Shown here one piece after another: positions 9,139 to 17,030 of a stretch of 19,258 nt of DNA. A program made the translations under genes and the position numbers. A model generated the notes under the pieces. That model saw only the letters and a program-made list of their open reading frames with translations. It was not told the origin of the DNA and made no database searches. Origin of the DNA: Desulfuromonadales bacterium (GTDB taxonomy: Bacteria; Desulfobacterota; Desulfuromonadia; Desulfuromonadales; BM103); NCBI GenBank assembly GCA_030630015.1, contig DAOVNV010000010.1:1-19258 (forward strand), read 5' to 3'. Numbering within the stretch: the first letter of the stretch is position 1; each line of letters begins with the position of its first letter.

Positions 9139-9147
9139 TGCTATATT
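9139..9147 (+). promoter_or_regulatory. Candidate extended -10 promoter for amrS
   Basis: TGC followed by TATATT (9142-9147, 5 of 6 to consensus) forms an extended -10 element, 36 bases before the amrS ATG. No good -35 is visible at the usual distance, which extended -10 promoters can tolerate. The ribosome site of amrS is weak (GAG at 9175-9177). Confidence 0.4.
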
Positions 9148-9183
9148 TATGCTAACACGTAGTTTCTTCGCATTGAGTAAATC

Positions 9184-10200
9184 ATGGCCATACACGAAGC
9201 ACGTTTCTGGGAAAAACTTGCCGATGACAAGGTGCGCTGCAATCTCTGCCGTTTCCATTGTGTGATTGCCGCGGACAGGCGGGGCCGGTGCGGGGTGCGG
9301 GAGAACCGGGACGGAATTCTCTATACACTCGTCTACGGACGCAGTATCTCAGAGCAGGTTGACCCGATTGAGAAGAAGCCGCTGTTCCATTTTTATCCTG
9401 GCTCGCGGGCCCTTTCGATGGCCACGGTCGGCTGCAACTTCCGTTGCCTGCACTGCCAGAATTCGGAAATATCCCAGTGGCCCCATGACAATCGCGGCAT
9501 TCCGGGTACTGTTCTGGACCCCGCAACGATTGTGTCCCATGCCCGTGATTATGACTGTATCAGTATTGCCTATACCTATACCGAGCCGACCATCTTTTAC
9601 GAGTATGCTTTCGACACGGCTGTACAGGCACATGCCGCCGGCATCAAAAATGTTTTTGTCACCAACGGCTACATCACCACCCAGGCTCTGGAAGAAATCT
9701 CACCCTATCTTGACGCAGCCAATGTCGATCTCAAGGGGTTTTCAGAGAAATTCTATCGTAAGGTGACCGGAGCGTCGCTGCAGGGCGTGCTTGATTGCCT
9801 GAAAGATTATCGGCGGCTGGGAATCTGGCTTGAGGTGACGACGCTGGTGATCCCCGGCTATAACGACAGCGAGTCTGACCTGCGCCAGACCGCCGAATTT
9901 ATCGCTGGCGAGCTTGGCTGCAGCGTACCATGGCATGTGACGGCTTTTTACCCGGCCTACCGGATGCTCGATCGCCCTCCTACTCCGCTCGCAAGCCTGG
10001 TGAGGGCGCGCGAGATCGGACGACAGGCCGGACTGGAGTACGTCTATATGGGCAATGTTGCTGCTGGCGGCGGGGAAGATACGCTTTGTCCCCGCTGTGG
10101 AGCTGCCGTCATCCGCAGGCAGGGCTTCCGGTTGTTGGGCGTTGACCTGAAACAGAACCGGTGTGCTCATTGCGACTGTGAGTTGGCCGGGAAATTCTAA
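9184..10200 (+). CDS. amrS: AmmeMemoRadiSam-system radical SAM enzyme (AmrS family)
   Basis: A 338-residue radical SAM protein of the type formerly annotated as pyruvate-formate-lyase-activating-like. Residues Cys84, Cys88 and Cys91 (CNFRCLHC) form the CX3CX2C site for the 4Fe-4S cluster that cleaves S-adenosylmethionine. The N terminus has four more cysteines (Cys19, Cys22, Cys26, Cys36) ahead of VYGRSISEQVDPIEKKPLFH, a block characteristic of the family. The C terminus has a CPRC and CAHC pair (302-305 and 327-330), probably binding zinc or a second cluster. The family is named for co-occurrence with AMMECR1- and Memo-like proteins; neither is encoded nearby. Its substrate is not established to my knowledge. 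It stands alone behind a repeat-rich spacer and converges on the outer-membrane protein gene. Confidence 0.9.
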   Translation: MAIHEARFWEKLADDKVRCNLCRFHCVIAADRRGRCGVRENRDGILYTLVYGRSISEQVDPIEKKPLFHFYPGSRALSMATVGCNFRCLHCQNSEISQWPHDNRGIPGTVLDPATIVSHARDYDCISIAYTYTEPTIFYEYAFDTAVQAHAAGIKNVFVTNGYITTQALEEISPYLDAANVDLKGFSEKFYRKVTGASLQGVLDCLKDYRRLGIWLEVTTLVIPGYNDSESDLRQTAEFIAGELGCSVPWHVTAFYPAYRMLDRPPTPLASLVRAREIGRQAGLEYVYMGNVAAGGGEDTLCPRCGAAVIRRQGFRLLGVDLKQNRCAHCDCELAGKF

Positions 10201-10237
10201 AAAATCTGATTATCTTTTTCGTCTTGAGATTCCCCGA

Positions 10238-11584
10238 TCAGAACTTATACCCCACACTGATCCCAAACAGGTAAATATCTGTGTCATACTCGCCATCTGT
10301 GGTGTTGACTGGGAAGCCTGCGACTAGTGAACCGAGCGGATCGCCGAGGTCATTCTGTTTGTCGCGCTCCTCGTGGTACTCGTAACCGAAGGCCCCGGAG
10401 ACGGTCCATTGGCCGAGATTCAGGTCGGTGCCGATTGTGAACAGGTGCGCATCGGAGTCTGGGATGACCGGTTCAAGGGTCGCATCAGGTACGGGGTTTT
10501 TGGCATAAAGGTAGCCGGCATTGATGGCCAGGCTATCACTCAGACGATACTGTCCACCGAGATTCCAGGCCCAGGTGGAACGCCAGTCGCGCGGGATGAT
10601 CTGACTGGCCTGGCCCAGGAACGGATACTGCAGATCCACTTTCAATTGATCGGAAGAAGCCCAGTCTTCCCAGCGGCAGCCGACCTCGATGATCAACTGA
10701 TCGGTCACCCGGGTGGCTATGCCAGCCACGAACTGGGCCGGCAGACGGATCTCACTACTGCCGTGTCCTTCGGGAAACAGCAGTTCCAGCCTCGGGTCAA
10801 CATTGCTGTACTTCACGTTCCCAGCGTCGATGTCAATGTCGATTTGGCTGCGGTAGGCCGCGCCCAGGGAAATGCGCTCGGTCAGTTTGTACAGGGCGCC
10901 GAGGTTGAAGCCGTGACCCCAACCATCACCGGTGAAAGTTTGTCTGACGTCTGCAAGGGACTCGGCAAGCGGTCCGCCAAGGATCGGTGGCAGCATTCCG
11001 CCGACGACCGTCTGATTGATCATGGCCTGCATTTCGGTGTCCAGGTAGAGCAGGTCGTAGCCAATCGCCAGCGAGAGACGGTCGGTGACCCGGAAAGAGA
11101 CGGCAGGGTTGATGTTCATCGAGAACATTTCCGCGTAGGTGCCCAGATAGCGCCCCTCGTAATCCTTGTCCCACTTGTTGGACAGGCCGAATGGGAACGT
11201 AATGCCGACCCCCGCAGTGACTCTCTCACCGGCCTGGTGGGTGTAGTATAAATTCGCCGGGAAGTTCCAGAGATCGTTGGCAGATTCAGTCTGACCGCTG
11301 TCGGCGAGTTGGACACTGCGCTTCGATAGGATTGCTGTCGTTCCGAACTCGATCTGACGGCCAGGCACGTCATTGAGCAGGGCCGGGTTGAAATAGAGTG
11401 AGGAGGGCCCGGTGGGGTGAGCTACGACGGCGTTGGCCTGCCCGAGTCCGGATGCGCCCTGGGTAAAGACGCCGAAGCCGGAGGCTCCAGCAGTCTGTGC
11501 CCACAGGATAGACAACAGGACCACAAATATCTGTAATAATCGGAAAAGTCGGCAAGCTCTGTTGGCGCTGATGTTTTCAGGCAT
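10238..11584 (-). CDS. FadL/OMPP1/TodX-family outer-membrane transport protein
   Basis: Predicted outer-membrane beta-barrel for uptake of hydrophobic molecules such as long-chain fatty acids or hydrocarbons. The product starts with a classic signal peptide (hydrophobic core LLQIFVVLLSILWAQ) cleaved around TAGA and SGF. The mature N terminus then reads GFGVFTQGASGLGQANAVVA and NPALL, the FadL plug region and NPA motif. The rest alternates aromatic and polar residues as in beta-strands and ends in GISVGYKF, a C-terminal phenylalanine usual for barrel insertion. I chose the ATG at 11584 (448 residues), because GGGGAG at 11591-11596 sits six bases before it; an in-frame ATG at 11602 lacks such a site. 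It is monocistronic, convergent with amrS and divergent from the methyltransferase. Substrate unknown. Confidence 0.88.
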   Translation of the reverse strand: MPENISANRACRLFRLLQIFVVLLSILWAQTAGASGFGVFTQGASGLGQANAVVAHPTGPSSLYFNPALLNDVPGRQIEFGTTAILSKRSVQLADSGQTESANDLWNFPANLYYTHQAGERVTAGVGITFPFGLSNKWDKDYEGRYLGTYAEMFSMNINPAVSFRVTDRLSLAIGYDLLYLDTEMQAMINQTVVGGMLPPILGGPLAESLADVRQTFTGDGWGHGFNLGALYKLTERISLGAAYRSQIDIDIDAGNVKYSNVDPRLELLFPEGHGSSEIRLPAQFVAGIATRVTDQLIIEVGCRWEDWASSDQLKVDLQYPFLGQASQIIPRDWRSTWAWNLGGQYRLSDSLAINAGYLYAKNPVPDATLEPVIPDSDAHLFTIGTDLNLGQWTVSGAFGYEYHEERDKQNDLGDPLGSLVAGFPVNTTDGEYDTDIYLFGISVGYKF

Positions 11585-11682
11585 TATAGTCTCCCCGTTC
11601 ATTGCTTTTGTGTCGTCTATTGTGATAGAAAACAGGTCGGCGCACCTTGTAATCTACCCAAATGTAATGTAAGGACCTGCAG

Positions 11683-12495
11683 ATGACATCACCAATCTAT
11701 TTCATGGAAAGTGACGAAGAAACTTTCCGGCTCGATAACAAAACCGATGCTGCTTCCGTTCTGGCCCAGGCCAGTTGGGCAGGTCTGCACCCGGGGATGA
11801 GTGTTGCCGATGTGGGCTGCGGCCCCGGCAAAACGTCGGCTGCACTGCTGGATGCCGTTCGACCGGGCGGGCGTGTTGTCGGCATAGACGCATCACATGA
11901 GCGGCTTGAGTATGCCCAGGAGCACTACGGTACAGAAGGTCTTGAATTTCACCACTCAGATGCCCTGAACGACCTGGAGGGTCTAGGTCCGTTCGATTTT
12001 GTCTGGTGCCGTTTCCTGCTGGAATACCACCGTGAGCGTGCCGGTCAGCTCTATGCCAGCCTCGACCGCCTGGTTCGGCCGGGTGGCATCCTCTGCCTGA
12101 TTGACCTCGACTACAACTGTCTGACCCATTTTGGTCTTCCTGTCCGGCTTGAGGCAACGATCCATCAGATTATCCGGGGCCTGGAGAGGAAAACTGATTT
12201 CGACCCGTTCGCCGGTCGGCGCATCTACACCCAGCTGTACGATATGGGCTATCAGGAGTTGGATGTCCAGGTCAGCGCCCATCATCTTATCTTCGGACCA
12301 CTCGAGGAGAGGGACCGCCACAACTGGGAGCAGAAGCTGAAAGCCGTTGCCCGTCAGGCCAGCTTCACTTTCGACAGTTATCCAGGCGGGTACGAGGAAT
12401 TCGCCGCAGAGTTCCGGACTTTTTTCGAGGATCCCAGGCGCTTTACCTACACCCCGCTCATCCTTTGCCGTGGCCGCAAACCGTCAGTGAAGTGA
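11683..12495 (+). CDS. Class I SAM-dependent methyltransferase, substrate unknown
   Basis: A 270-residue cytoplasmic protein with a Rossmann-type methyltransferase core. Motif I is VADVGCGPGK (residues 41-50). Next comes VVGIDAS, whose acidic residue binds the ribose of SAM, then HHSDALNDL (motif II region) and VRPGGILCLIDLD (motif III region). The N terminus and the C-terminal 100 residues (with FDPFAGRRIYTQLYDMGY) resemble UbiE/Methyltransf_25-type small-molecule methyltransferases but do not fix a substrate. AAGGA at 11671-11675 supports the ATG at 11683. The gene is divergent from the FadL-like gene. Its last 12 bases overlap the 3' end of the convergent HD-GYP gene, so no separate terminator exists between them. 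Confidence 0.85.
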   Translation: MTSPIYFMESDEETFRLDNKTDAASVLAQASWAGLHPGMSVADVGCGPGKTSAALLDAVRPGGRVVGIDASHERLEYAQEHYGTEGLEFHHSDALNDLEGLGPFDFVWCRFLLEYHRERAGQLYASLDRLVRPGGILCLIDLDYNCLTHFGLPVRLEATIHQIIRGLERKTDFDPFAGRRIYTQLYDMGYQELDVQVSAHHLIFGPLEERDRHNWEQKLKAVARQASFTFDSYPGGYEEFAAEFRTFFEDPRRFTYTPLILCRGRKPSVK

Positions 12496-14772
12496 TTCCG
12501 CCTCGCGGGTTTGGCTGACGAAGTCGTTCAGAATCTGTTCGCTCTGTTCATTGAGACCGGTAAACTCCAGCCCATTCCCTTGCGGAAAATTCGGTTTGGC
12601 CCTGCGGTCATCAAGGTTGGTCCAGACGACCTTGGCGACAGCCTCTATCGGGGGAGTCTCTGTTCCCGGCAGGCTGAAGGTGATATGGATGACGGTCCCT
12701 TCCTTGATCGGTGCCTCCAAGCCGACAAACGCACCCCGCGTACTGATGTCTTCGATCGTGCCAATGCTCGCATGGCTGTTAAACCGCAAGGACGCTGTGG
12801 TCTGCCATGGAACACGGGAAGCCCTTCCTCCGCCGCCGCCCTCGAACCCTCCCTCTGGCGGTTTTCCTTTTTGATGGTAAGAGATAAAGGCTTCGACTAT
12901 GGTCGGATCAAACTTTTTGCCGCTCTGTTCGCGCAGTAATTGATAGGCTGTCTGTTCCGGCATGGGTCCCCGGTAATGGCGTTGCGAGGTGATTGCCTCG
13001 AAAAAGTCTGCAACGGAGATGATCCTGGCGCCAAACGGGATCTCCTTGCCCTGCAAGCCATCAGGGTAGCCGCTGCCATCGATGTTTTCGTGATGCGCTC
13101 CAGCTATTTCTGGTACCTGGCGATAAATCCCTTCGAAATTGATCTGGGAGAGGATAGAACGGGTTGTCTCGGCGTGGGTTTTGACGATATCGTACTCTTT
13201 GTCAGTTAACCGTCCTTCCTTTTTGAGTATCGCGTCCGGGACGCCGATTTTACCATAGTCATGTAACAGCGAAGCGACCCGAATCTGCTCCTGCTCCTCC
13301 TCACTCAAAGTTAATGCCTCGCAAATTCCCGAGACATATTCCGTGACTTTTTCACTGTGTCCCGCGGTGAGCGGGTCACGGGCGTCAATACTTGCGGCCA
13401 GGACTTGTAGAGTTGATTGAAATTGAAGTTCCTTGCTCAGCAACAGGTCTGCATTGCGAATGCTGATGCCGAGTACGGGGGCGATACCCATGAGCAGGCT
13501 GACGTCGCTATGCACCAGGAGACGGTTGGACTTGATGTTGTCGACGGCCAGAATACCGATTGAGGCACCTTCGCAAATGATCGGGCAGCAGATGAAGGAG
13601 TGGGTCTGCAGCATCTGGATCAGATCGAGACTACGATGTGACAGGTCATCTTCAAGATTCTGGACGTCATCGACTAAGAACGGAGTCTGCTCATGGAAAG
13701 CAACCACAAAGACGCCTTTGGACTCAGTCTTGCTCAGGTTAAAGGCGATACTGTTGAGGGTTTTCAGCTGTTCGTTTGAATAGCCGAAGCCGATCCGGAA
13801 AACCAGGTGGGACCGGTCTTCGTCGGCGAGCAGAATCATGCCACGGTCGAAATCGAGCCGGTGGTCAAGCACCTGCACGACGTTGCCGAGAATTTCGTCA
13901 ACGGCTGTCGGGGCGCTGATCGCCTGGCCTATTTCGTTGGTTATCAGTGCATTGCTGTAATTGAGGTTCATCTGCTCGATCAGCTTTTCACTGGAGTCGA
14001 CCAGTATATTCAAACTTCGGCTTAGCTCGCGCTTCTCCTGGAACTGGGCCGCCAGGGCAAGAGCCAGAACCAGCGCCGAGGAAACCGGCAACAGGGTGGT
14101 GAGCGTTAGTTCGGGAACCCAGCCCGAGGCTGCGGCGCAGGCACAGCCGAGCACCACGACTGAAGCATTCCGGGTGCGTTTCAGAATAGTCGACGCATGT
14201 TTTTTCCAGGTGATAATGTAACGGCAGCGGTCACTGTTTTTAAATACACATTCTGGCTGCTCGATCTGCGGCAGCTGGTTGTTAAACATCAAGCAGACCG
14301 CTTCGAAAATGCCGATGCGGTTTTCACATTGGAACGGCTTCTCCACCACGCCTTCCAGGGGAGTGACCGTCACTTCAACCCGGTTCGCGGCCAGTGAGCG
14401 TGAATCGAAGAGGGTGGAACGGGTAAATTTTGAAGAAGTCCTGCGCACCAGCTTGAAGGCATGGGTCGGACCCACCATGCCCAGAATATACTGGCGCATG
14501 GCACCCATTGCTTCAGGTGTGGCCGAGTAGCGACCAGCCTCGCGCGCAATCTGTTCGTTGCCGGTCAGTTCGACGGTTTTTTCGTAAAACCTGTCGATCT
14601 GCTCCTGGGTAAACCAGTGTGCCTGGTCAGCAACTTCGTAACCTTTCATCCCGGCATAGTTGAAGATTTCGCCGATTTTGACATCGGGATAACGCTTTTT
14701 CAACAGCTTGATGTAGGTGTCAATAATCCTGCTGTTGTAGAGTTCTTTTTCCCGTCTCACGCTGCCGGTCAT
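12484..14772 (-). CDS. Membrane HD-GYP phosphodiesterase with V4R-like, GAF and PilZ domains
   Basis: Multi-domain cyclic-di-GMP protein. In order: a V4R-like input domain (about residues 50-190, ending in the cysteine-bearing PECVFKNSDRCRYIITW), a hydrophobic stretch that could be one or two membrane segments (about 203-243), a helical linker, a GAF domain (about 275-435), an HD-GYP domain (about 450-625) and a PilZ domain (about 645-745). The HD-GYP metal and substrate motifs are intact: HDYGKIGVPD with His504-Asp505, and HHENIDGSGYPDG with Gly568-Tyr569-Pro570. Hydrolysis of cyclic-di-GMP is therefore expected. PilZ keeps DxSxxG (DISTRG) but its arginine motif reads RASR, one residue short of RxxxR. 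I chose the ATG at 14772, which overlaps the upstream stop as ATGA; an ATG at 14823 would overlap it by 55 bases. Both genes probably share one promoter. V4R assignment is tentative. Confidence 0.88.
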   Translation of the reverse strand: MTGSVRREKELYNSRIIDTYIKLLKKRYPDVKIGEIFNYAGMKGYEVADQAHWFTQEQIDRFYEKTVELTGNEQIAREAGRYSATPEAMGAMRQYILGMVGPTHAFKLVRRTSSKFTRSTLFDSRSLAANRVEVTVTPLEGVVEKPFQCENRIGIFEAVCLMFNNQLPQIEQPECVFKNSDRCRYIITWKKHASTILKRTRNASVVVLGCACAAASGWVPELTLTTLLPVSSALVLALALAAQFQEKRELSRSLNILVDSSEKLIEQMNLNYSNALITNEIGQAISAPTAVDEILGNVVQVLDHRLDFDRGMILLADEDRSHLVFRIGFGYSNEQLKTLNSIAFNLSKTESKGVFVVAFHEQTPFLVDDVQNLEDDLSHRSLDLIQMLQTHSFICCPIICEGASIGILAVDNIKSNRLLVHSDVSLLMGIAPVLGISIRNADLLLSKELQFQSTLQVLAASIDARDPLTAGHSEKVTEYVSGICEALTLSEEEQEQIRVASLLHDYGKIGVPDAILKKEGRLTDKEYDIVKTHAETTRSILSQINFEGIYRQVPEIAGAHHENIDGSGYPDGLQGKEIPFGARIISVADFFEAITSQRHYRGPMPEQTAYQLLREQSGKKFDPTIVEAFISYHQKGKPPEGGFEGGGGGRASRVPWQTTASLRFNSHASIGTIEDISTRGAFVGLEAPIKEGTVIHITFSLPGTETPPIEAVAKVVWTNLDDRRAKPNFPQGNGLEFTGLNEQSEQILNDFVSQTREAESLH

Positions 14773-16871
14773 TTCCGTACCCTTTTTTTGTCGCGAGTTA
14801 ACCGGCGGAACAGGTTGTTGCAAAATTCAAAATAGGGGTCCAGGTTGCGGCAGTCGAGAACCCACAGGTTATAGTGCTTTTCTATCTCGATCGAGTGACT
14901 GACGACATACTCCTTGGGGTAGGTCAGTACCGGGATCTTCTTCTGGGGAAATTTTGAGGCCAACATCGAGATCGCGGTGAAAAAAGCTTCGCGAGGCAGG
15001 GTTTGCGGATCGAGGATCAGCACGGTGATGGCGTTGGTCAGGTTCGACAGATTGAGGCCGACCTCGGTGTTCAGGACGACAAACACGGCTATGGTCGCCC
15101 CGTTGTGCTTCAGGGCGAACAGGGTCTGCTGTCGTTGGAAGCCCGCCATCTCGTAACTGATATTCAATTCCTGGTCGTCGGGGTGTTCCGGTATCAGGTC
15201 CAGCCCCTGCAGCATGAGGCCACCTGATTTTCCTTTGTAAAAAGCCTCGAGGTTGAGCAGATCCTCATTTTGGGCTGGAGCCAGTTCCCACGGCCCGTCA
15301 TCCTTCCACTGCAGGTCGAATTTTTTCTGATAATGGAAGTAGGCCAGAGTGTCCACGGAACAGCAGGAAGGGTCGTTGTAATGACTTGCGACACCTCCAA
15401 ACACGCGTTGCGGGAAGCGATTTTCCGGACGGAAATAGCACATGACGTAGTCCATGTGCGCCGAATAGAGCCCCTGGGATTCATTGACGGCCTCACCCAC
15501 CAACTGTAAAGTTTCAAGCCCGGCTTGGCGTGAACGGGTCCGGTCCGCCGCATGGTGGTGTATCAGCCATGAATTACTGTGAGTACGCAGCATGGCAAGA
15601 TGACCGGTGATGTGGCTGTTCTCCTGGTAGATGAAATGTCGGGTGATCTCGGGAGCCTTGGCGTAGAGTTTCGAATATATCTGCCTGAATTCTCTGCGAT
15701 GTTCCTGGAGCGAACGATACTTCTTAGGATAGATGAACCCGCTTTCGAAGAAAAATTCCCACAGCTTGTCGATATCGATATGCGGGCAAACTCCCTTGTT
15801 GCGGTTCTCGGCGCGATGCAGCAGGGCCATCAGCTGGGTGTGGTCGGTAATTGACATGTCCAGAATGGCAAGACCGCTTCGCAATTGGCCATTGCTGCCA
15901 GCAGGGTTGTCGGATTTGCTGTGGACAACCTGGGACTGACAGCGCAGGCTGAGGGAGTCGCTCAGGTGCAGCTCAAGGTCCTCCAGGATCATTCCTGGCA
16001 GCAACAGCGCTTCCTGGGGATCCTCGATCACGCCAAAGCCCGAGCCGGACAGGTCTAAAACGTCGAGACGACATGTGCGGCCGGTCAGGGGGTGAGTGAA
16101 CACGGCCAGGGGGGCAGGTCGGAGTTCAATACGGCGGGTGCGGTGCTTTTTATTGGGGAACCGATGCTGCCCGGCCGATTCCGGCAGAATGACAACAGTC
16201 TGTTGCTGACGGTTGCCCTGACGCCTCAATATCTGTCCTGGAATGATCAGTTGGGTTTGCTCGTGGCGGTTGAGGATCAGGGTGACCGGCTCCCCGGAAT
16301 CAAGCCAGTGAAAGGTTTGAGGAGGTTGAGCCCTGAGGTCCAGGCGGAACGCCGCCGCGCTGAAGTCGACTAATTCGCCTGAGAACGTGGTGCCGTTCTG
16401 AATGATGCTGGCCTGGATGTTTTTGCAGAAGTGGCGCCTGATCTTGCGTAGGGCCAGTTCCCGGCAATCATCCGGCAACTGGCAGGTAAAACCGTCCACG
16501 GTAAAGGTTGCCTTGTCGACAAGAACCTGCAAGACATGGCTCCCACTGGGAACCTCCAGATGACGCAGGACGAAATCTCCCCGCAGTACGCTCTCGGGCA
16601 GAGGTTCCGACCAGTAGCAGGTGAGGCTCGATCCGCTGCAGGGCTGCGGTTCGGAAAACAGGCGCAGGCTGCGGCCGTGCTGTTTGTGCTTGAGAAGGAC
16701 TGTCAGCGGGGCTGACTGGAAGTGTAGATAGTTGAGCCGGTTGATCAGGGCTTCTCGCCGCACCCTGCGGCTCGAGGTAAGAGCAGGGACCACAGCACGC
16801 ACACCAGCAGGAGGCTGCTTATATTCCGCCGCTGCTTTTTGGGCAGGCGTTTTCACTTCAACGCTACGCAC
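14769..16871 (-). CDS. PilZ-domain protein with probable GNAT-like acyltransferase C-terminal region
   Basis: A 700-residue protein without signal peptide or membrane segment. Residues about 30-130 look like a YcgR-type PilZN domain. A degenerate PilZ-like domain follows (about 135-230, with VDFSAAAF where DxSxxG is expected). A canonical PilZ domain lies at about 240-345, with RIELR matching RxxxR and DLSGSG matching DxSxxG, so cyclic-di-GMP binding is likely. The last 345 residues contain FFFESGFIYPKKYRSL, GHLAMLRTHSNSWLIHHHAA and a final helical segment. I read them as a GNAT/FeeM-like acyltransferase fold, from memory of related proteins and without a catalytic motif to prove it. The start is GTG at 16871, supported by AAGG eight bases upstream. 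First gene of a two-gene operon with the HD-GYP gene (ATGA overlap) behind a near-perfect promoter. The substrate is unknown. Confidence 0.75.
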   Translation of the reverse strand: MRSVEVKTPAQKAAAEYKQPPAGVRAVVPALTSSRRVRREALINRLNYLHFQSAPLTVLLKHKQHGRSLRLFSEPQPCSGSSLTCYWSEPLPESVLRGDFVLRHLEVPSGSHVLQVLVDKATFTVDGFTCQLPDDCRELALRKIRRHFCKNIQASIIQNGTTFSGELVDFSAAAFRLDLRAQPPQTFHWLDSGEPVTLILNRHEQTQLIIPGQILRRQGNRQQQTVVILPESAGQHRFPNKKHRTRRIELRPAPLAVFTHPLTGRTCRLDVLDLSGSGFGVIEDPQEALLLPGMILEDLELHLSDSLSLRCQSQVVHSKSDNPAGSNGQLRSGLAILDMSITDHTQLMALLHRAENRNKGVCPHIDIDKLWEFFFESGFIYPKKYRSLQEHRREFRQIYSKLYAKAPEITRHFIYQENSHITGHLAMLRTHSNSWLIHHHAADRTRSRQAGLETLQLVGEAVNESQGLYSAHMDYVMCYFRPENRFPQRVFGGVASHYNDPSCCSVDTLAYFHYQKKFDLQWKDDGPWELAPAQNEDLLNLEAFYKGKSGGLMLQGLDLIPEHPDDQELNISYEMAGFQRQQTLFALKHNGATIAVFVVLNTEVGLNLSNLTNAITVLILDPQTLPREAFFTAISMLASKFPQKKIPVLTYPKEYVVSHSIEIEKHYNLWVLDCRNLDPYFEFCNNLFRRLTRDKKRVRK

Positions 16872-17002
16872 AAAAATAACCTTGTTGACCTCTGGACGTT
16901 ATTCCCCTCCGTCACGGCAACCCCGAACTGAATGACTCAGAAAAATAATTTGTTTCCATCCTGAATTTCCGAATGGATACTAATTGGATGAAATTATGCA
17001 CA

Positions 17003-17030
17003 ATTATATGTAATTGAATCTAATTGTCAA
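17003..17030 (-). promoter_or_regulatory. Consensus sigma-70 promoter for the PilZ/HD-GYP operon
   Basis: On the minus strand TTGACA (17025-17030) and TATAAT (17003-17008) are both perfect consensus hexamers, separated by 16 bases. Transcription should start near 16996, giving a leader of about 125 bases before the GTG at 16871. The surrounding DNA is very AT-rich. A promoter this close to consensus normally implies repression or stringent control, in line with the inverted repeat that covers its -35 and spacer. Confidence 0.88.

Noticed and set aside
10201..10242. Possible bidirectional terminator between amrS and the FadL-like gene (TCTGAT with ATCAGA)
   Set aside because: The six-base stem encloses a loop of 26 bases and overlaps the stop codon of the barrel gene; too weak to call a terminator despite an adjacent A run.
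10373..11251. Open frame on the plus strand opposite the FadL-like gene (about 292 codons)
   Set aside because: The minus-strand frame has a signal peptide, a FadL N-terminal motif and a C-terminal phenylalanine; the opposite frame has none of the marks of a gene.
14773..14823. Longer start for the HD-GYP gene at 14823
   Set aside because: It would overlap the upstream gene by 55 bases. The ATG at 14772 gives a classic ATGA overlap and keeps all recognisable domains.
16900..16960. GEMM-like (cyclic-di-GMP riboswitch) tail in the leader of the PilZ operon: minus strand CGGGGTTGCCG
   Set aside because: The string resembles the 3' end of Geobacter GEMM-I riboswitches and the context is tempting, but the defining GCAAACC and GGGACGCAAAGCC elements are missing upstream, so there is no complete aptamer.
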